Below the pieces are notes generated by a model that searched no databases, was not told the origin of the DNA, and was given only the letters and a program-made list of their open reading frames with translations. The translations under genes and the position numbers were made by a program. A stretch of 8,380 nucleotides of DNA from Ilumatobacteraceae bacterium (GTDB lineage Bacteria > Actinomycetota > Acidimicrobiia > Acidimicrobiales > Ilumatobacteraceae). This document shows positions 6,373 through 8,380 of this stretch, piece after piece (positions within the stretch are counted from its first letter, which is position 1; every line of letters begins with the position of its first letter). The stretch covers positions 1 through 8,380 of the forward strand of contig JALRDI010000344.1 of assembly GCA_023257035.1 (NCBI GenBank), read 5' to 3'.

Positions 6373-6921
6373 TTAGCGACGTCGAAACAATCCTTCAATG
6401 TCGAGCGGCAGCCCGTAGTCGTCAACTGCGAATTCAGTTGTCGAGCCAAGATGCTCGACGCTCAACGATGAGGGGCTGAGACGCTGGTAGTTACGAAAGC
6501 CGACGGTGAGGCCAAGCGTTTCAGTGTCGACCTCGATCACTTGCACAATTGTCGGCGCCTCGACAGACGGTTGGTGGCGACGAGCAGGTACAAGATGGTC
6601 GAATGGGGTGCAGTTCAACGCCAGGTCGGTGCAACCATCAAGTTCTGGGCGGTGCGCTCCGTTCATTTCGCCCCAACGCCCCTGACCATCGGTGCCAAGC
6701 CAGAGGTCGGGTTCTTCGAGATCGCGAAATAAGAGAAATTGACGAATCTCCCACATTGCCGACAGCCGAACCACATACTGGATTTGTTCGCGCCCGACCA
6801 TTCCTGACGCAGTCCATGCCTCGTTTTCCCAACGAAGTGTGAGTTCTTCGTGGTGTTCACCATCCCATGTGTCCCAGCGCGCCGTGTATCCATCGGCGGG
6901 AAAGGGAGTGAACGCGCTCAC
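6373..6921 (-). CDS. Putative glycolipid-binding protein (DUF1089 family)
   Basis: This soluble-looking protein of about 182 residues matches the pattern of the DUF1089/putative glycolipid-binding family. It has an N-terminal RWDTWDGEHHEELTLRWEN (15-33), a central GRWGEMNG (81-88), the conserved core LDGCTDLALNCTPFDHLVPA (94-113) followed by RR, a NYQRLSPSS stretch (144-152), and the closing VDDYGLPLDIEGLFRR (166-181). No signal peptide or membrane segment is visible. The biochemical role of the family is little known; glycolipid binding comes from its structural annotation. GTG at 6921 is chosen because homology begins soon after; an in-frame GTG at 6954 would add 11 residues, and farther starts would run into moeA. 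Ribosome-site evidence is weak for both. It lies convergent to galU and divergent from moeA, so it is probably a single-gene transcript. Confidence 0.75.
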   Translation of the reverse strand: MSAFTPFPADGYTARWDTWDGEHHEELTLRWENEAWTASGMVGREQIQYVVRLSAMWEIRQFLLFRDLEEPDLWLGTDGQGRWGEMNGAHRPELDGCTDLALNCTPFDHLVPARRHQPSVEAPTIVQVIEVDTETLGLTVGFRNYQRLSPSSLSVEHLGSTTEFAVDDYGLPLDIEGLFRRR

Positions 6922-6973
6922 CTCACCAGTCTGCCGTACGCAAGCCTGCCCCACTCGCGGTACCGTCAGGGGC
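6922..6973. promoter_or_regulatory. Divergent gap between the DUF1089 gene and moeA
   Basis: This 52-base gap holds the start signals for both genes. A GGTACC palindrome (6959-6964) is centred on the candidate moeA -10. Its minus-strand reading, TACCGC, lacks the final T of the consensus and sits 35 bases from the GTG at 6921, so it is only a weak candidate for the leftward gene. Confidence 0.4.
6961..6966 (+). promoter_or_regulatory. Candidate -10 element of moeA (TACCGT)
   Basis: TACCGT fits TANNNT and ends 7 bases before the GTG at 6974. The AGGGG at 6968-6972 is too close to that start to act as a normal Shine-Dalgarno, which fits a leaderless transcript. If translation instead began at TTG 6983, AGGGG would be at normal spacing, a competing reading. 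Confidence 0.3.
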
Positions 6974-8185
6974 GTGATTCCGTTGCCAGAAGCCCAGTCA
7001 TTCGTTCTTGAGCGGTGTCCAGCGCGAGAGTCGGTCGAACTGCCATTTGAGCAGGCCGCAGGAATGGTGCTCGCCACTGACGTAGTTGCGACAGAGTTAG
7101 TGCCCCCATTCGACAACACTGCGGTAGATGGCTACGCAGTGATCGCTGCCGATGTCGCAAACGCTGCTGTAGAACCAGTCGAATTGCAAGTTGTTGGTGA
7201 GGTGGCAGCAGGAGCGGCAACCGACCGAGTACTGGCTCGCGGCGAGACAATCCGGATTATGACCGGTGCCCCAATTCCGGAAGGCGCCGATGCGGTTGTC
7301 ATGGTCGAGGACTCTGAACTCATTGACGAGAACACCGTGCGTCTGTCGGCAAGTGTGCAGAGGGGAGACGCAGTTCGTCCTGCTGGTGACGACGTGAAGC
7401 CTGGCGAGGTTGTGGTGGCTGCAGGAACGCTCATCACCCCACCAGTGCTTGGCGTGTTGGCCATGGTGAACGCGCTTACCGTCTCGGTGTATCCACGGGT
7501 GCGTGCTGCAGTGCTATCGACGGGTGACGAACTCGTCGACGACGGACGACCCTTGGCGCCGGGGGAGATTCGTGAGAGCAATCGCCGGATGCTGGCGGTT
7601 GCGCTGCGTGACGCCGGCTGTGATGTGACCGACCTCGGTACGGTTCGAGATGACGAAGCAGAACTCGAACGAGTGCTGAGATCTGCGGCTGATCAATATG
7701 ACGTCGTGGTGTCGAGCGGTGGTGTCTCGATGGGCGATTACGACGTTGTGAAAGCTGTGCTTGGTCGAATTGCCGACATGCAGTGGATGCAGGTCGCTAT
7801 CAAACCAGCGAAGCCATTCGCGTTTGGCCTCCTCGATGGCACCCCAGTATTCGGACTACCTGGTAACCCGGTGAGTTCGTTCGTGAGTTTCGAAATGTTC
7901 GCTCGGCCTGCATTGCGTCAGATGATGGGATTTGAGCGGCTTGCCCGACCGAGCGTCGTAGGCGTTGCCGACGTTGCCTTAGAGCGTCGGCCTGATGGCA
8001 AAACCCATCTGATGAGAGTGCAGTCCGAATTTGGTGACGATGGCCGCTGCCATGTCGTGCCAGTTCGAGCTCAGGGAAGTCATCAATTGGCGGCGACATC
8101 CTCGGCAAGCGCGATTGCGGTCGTTCCCGATGGCGATGGCATTCCCGCCGGGGGAGAGGTCGCCGTGCTTCTCCTTCTATCCTGA
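6974..8185 (+). CDS. moeA: Molybdopterin molybdenumtransferase MoeA
   Basis: MoeA inserts molybdenum into adenylylated molybdopterin, the final core step of molybdenum-cofactor synthesis in the cytoplasm. The 403-residue product is normal length with all domains: an N-terminal MIPLPEAQSFVL start, DNTAVDGYAV (47-56), RIMTGAPIPEGADAVV (94-109), STGDEL (182-187), the MoCF-type site SSGGVSMGDYDVV (247-259), KPAKPFAFG (277-285) and GLPGNPVSSF (294-303), then the C-terminal beta domain to residue 403. GTG at 6974 is chosen because it gives the common MIPL-type start; the open frame continues upstream to 6839 but only as antisense of the DUF1089 gene. TTG at 6983 is a less likely alternative. moaA follows after 4 bases, which makes a molybdenum-cofactor operon likely. 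Confidence 0.95.
   Translation: MIPLPEAQSFVLERCPARESVELPFEQAAGMVLATDVVATELVPPFDNTAVDGYAVIAADVANAAVEPVELQVVGEVAAGAATDRVLARGETIRIMTGAPIPEGADAVVMVEDSELIDENTVRLSASVQRGDAVRPAGDDVKPGEVVVAAGTLITPPVLGVLAMVNALTVSVYPRVRAAVLSTGDELVDDGRPLAPGEIRESNRRMLAVALRDAGCDVTDLGTVRDDEAELERVLRSAADQYDVVVSSGGVSMGDYDVVKAVLGRIADMQWMQVAIKPAKPFAFGLLDGTPVFGLPGNPVSSFVSFEMFARPALRQMMGFERLARPSVVGVADVALERRPDGKTHLMRVQSEFGDDGRCHVVPVRAQGSHQLAATSSASAIAVVPDGDGIPAGGEVAVLLLLS
8178..8183 (+). promoter_or_regulatory. Candidate internal -10 element of moaA (TATCCT)
   Basis: TATCCT overlaps the moeA stop codon, fits TANNNT, and ends 6 bases before the moaA ATG. It could give moaA its own leaderless transcript in addition to read-through from moeA. 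There is no convincing -35 box, so it may be chance. Confidence 0.25.
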
Positions 8186-8189
8186 AGTC

Positions 8190-8380
8190 ATGAACGCGGA
8201 AGCACGCGATCTTGTTGACCCGTTTGGGCGGGTCATCCGAGACCTTCGGATCTCGGTGACTGACCGCTGTAATTTCCGCTGTACCTATTGCATGCCAGAA
8301 GAGGGCATGAAGTGGCTCGATCGTGATGATGTGCTCTCGTTTGAAGAGATTGAGCGCATCGCTTCGTTGTTTGTTCGTCG
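8190..8380 (+). CDS. moaA: GTP 3',8-cyclase MoaA, N-terminal part (cut by right edge)
   Basis: MoaA is a radical SAM enzyme that converts GTP to 3',8-cyclo-7,8-dihydro-GTP, the first step of molybdenum-cofactor synthesis. Only 63 residues fall in the window, but they contain the diagnostic start: DPFGRVIRDLRISVTDRCNF (10-29) running into the CxxxCxxC cluster motif (Cys27, Cys31, Cys34), then YCMPEEGMKWL (33-43) and LSFEEIERIASLF (49-61). The ATG lies 4 bases after the moeA stop. No clear Shine-Dalgarno is visible. The second iron-sulphur cluster motif and the C-terminal GG lie outside the window. Confidence 0.95.
   Translation, partial: MNAEARDLVDPFGRVIRDLRISVTDRCNFRCTYCMPEEGMKWLDRDDVLSFEEIERIASLFVR

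Noticed and set aside
6361..6375. A terminator between the convergent galU and DUF1089 genes
   Set aside because: Only 9 bases separate the stops and no hairpin with a T-run was seen on either side.
6839..6973. An upstream extension of the moeA frame by 45 residues
   Set aside because: It covers the 5' part of the DUF1089 gene on the other strand and shows no MoeA homology; the MIPL-type start lies at 6974.

Overview
The window looks like an ordinary, densely packed piece of a high-GC actinobacterial chromosome. The best guess at the source is class Acidimicrobiia or a relative. That placement is an inference from the GC-rich codon use, the frequent GTG starts, the style of the proteins (DXS, GalU, MoeA and UppP all read as actinobacterial) and an FmdB-type protein without cysteines. 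It cannot be proved from the sequence alone. No mobile element, CRISPR array, tRNA, rRNA or phage gene was seen.

Layout, left to right. The first 1220 bases hold the N-terminal two thirds of dxs on the minus strand (first enzyme of the MEP isoprenoid pathway), running off the left edge. A 112-base divergent spacer follows. Next comes a plus-strand, tightly coupled operon of tldD, tldE/pmbA (4-base overlap) and uppP (3-base gap). Convergent to uppP and overlapping it by 4 bases is a two-gene minus-strand unit: a small FmdB-family protein with a long Ser/Thr tail, followed by a 70-residue putative single-pass membrane protein. Only 27 bases separate the fmdB-like start from galU, which is divergent from it. 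galU is followed by a convergent gene for a putative glycolipid-binding (DUF1089) protein. Divergent from that gene is a molybdenum-cofactor pair, moeA and moaA, with moaA cut by the right edge. More than 95 % of the window is coding.

How the genes fit together. Dxs feeds isoprenoid synthesis and UppP recycles the C55 lipid carrier used for cell-wall and polysaccharide export. GalU makes UDP-glucose for glycans and glycolipids. The DUF1089 protein may bind glycolipid. So much of the window concerns the cell envelope. TldD/TldE is a two-subunit zinc protease whose peptide substrate is not encoded here. MoeA and MoaA act at the last and first steps of molybdenum-cofactor synthesis.

There is no convincing new multi-gene system. 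The signals most worth a second look are: (1) an FmdB homologue that lacks all four zinc-ribbon cysteines; (2) a recurring TANNNT hexamer 6 to 10 bases before the start codon of six genes that lack a well-placed Shine-Dalgarno, suggesting leaderless or near-leaderless transcripts; and (3) in the fmdB-galU gap, two such hexamers overlapping head to head on a GATATC palindrome, possibly a single bidirectional promoter core.
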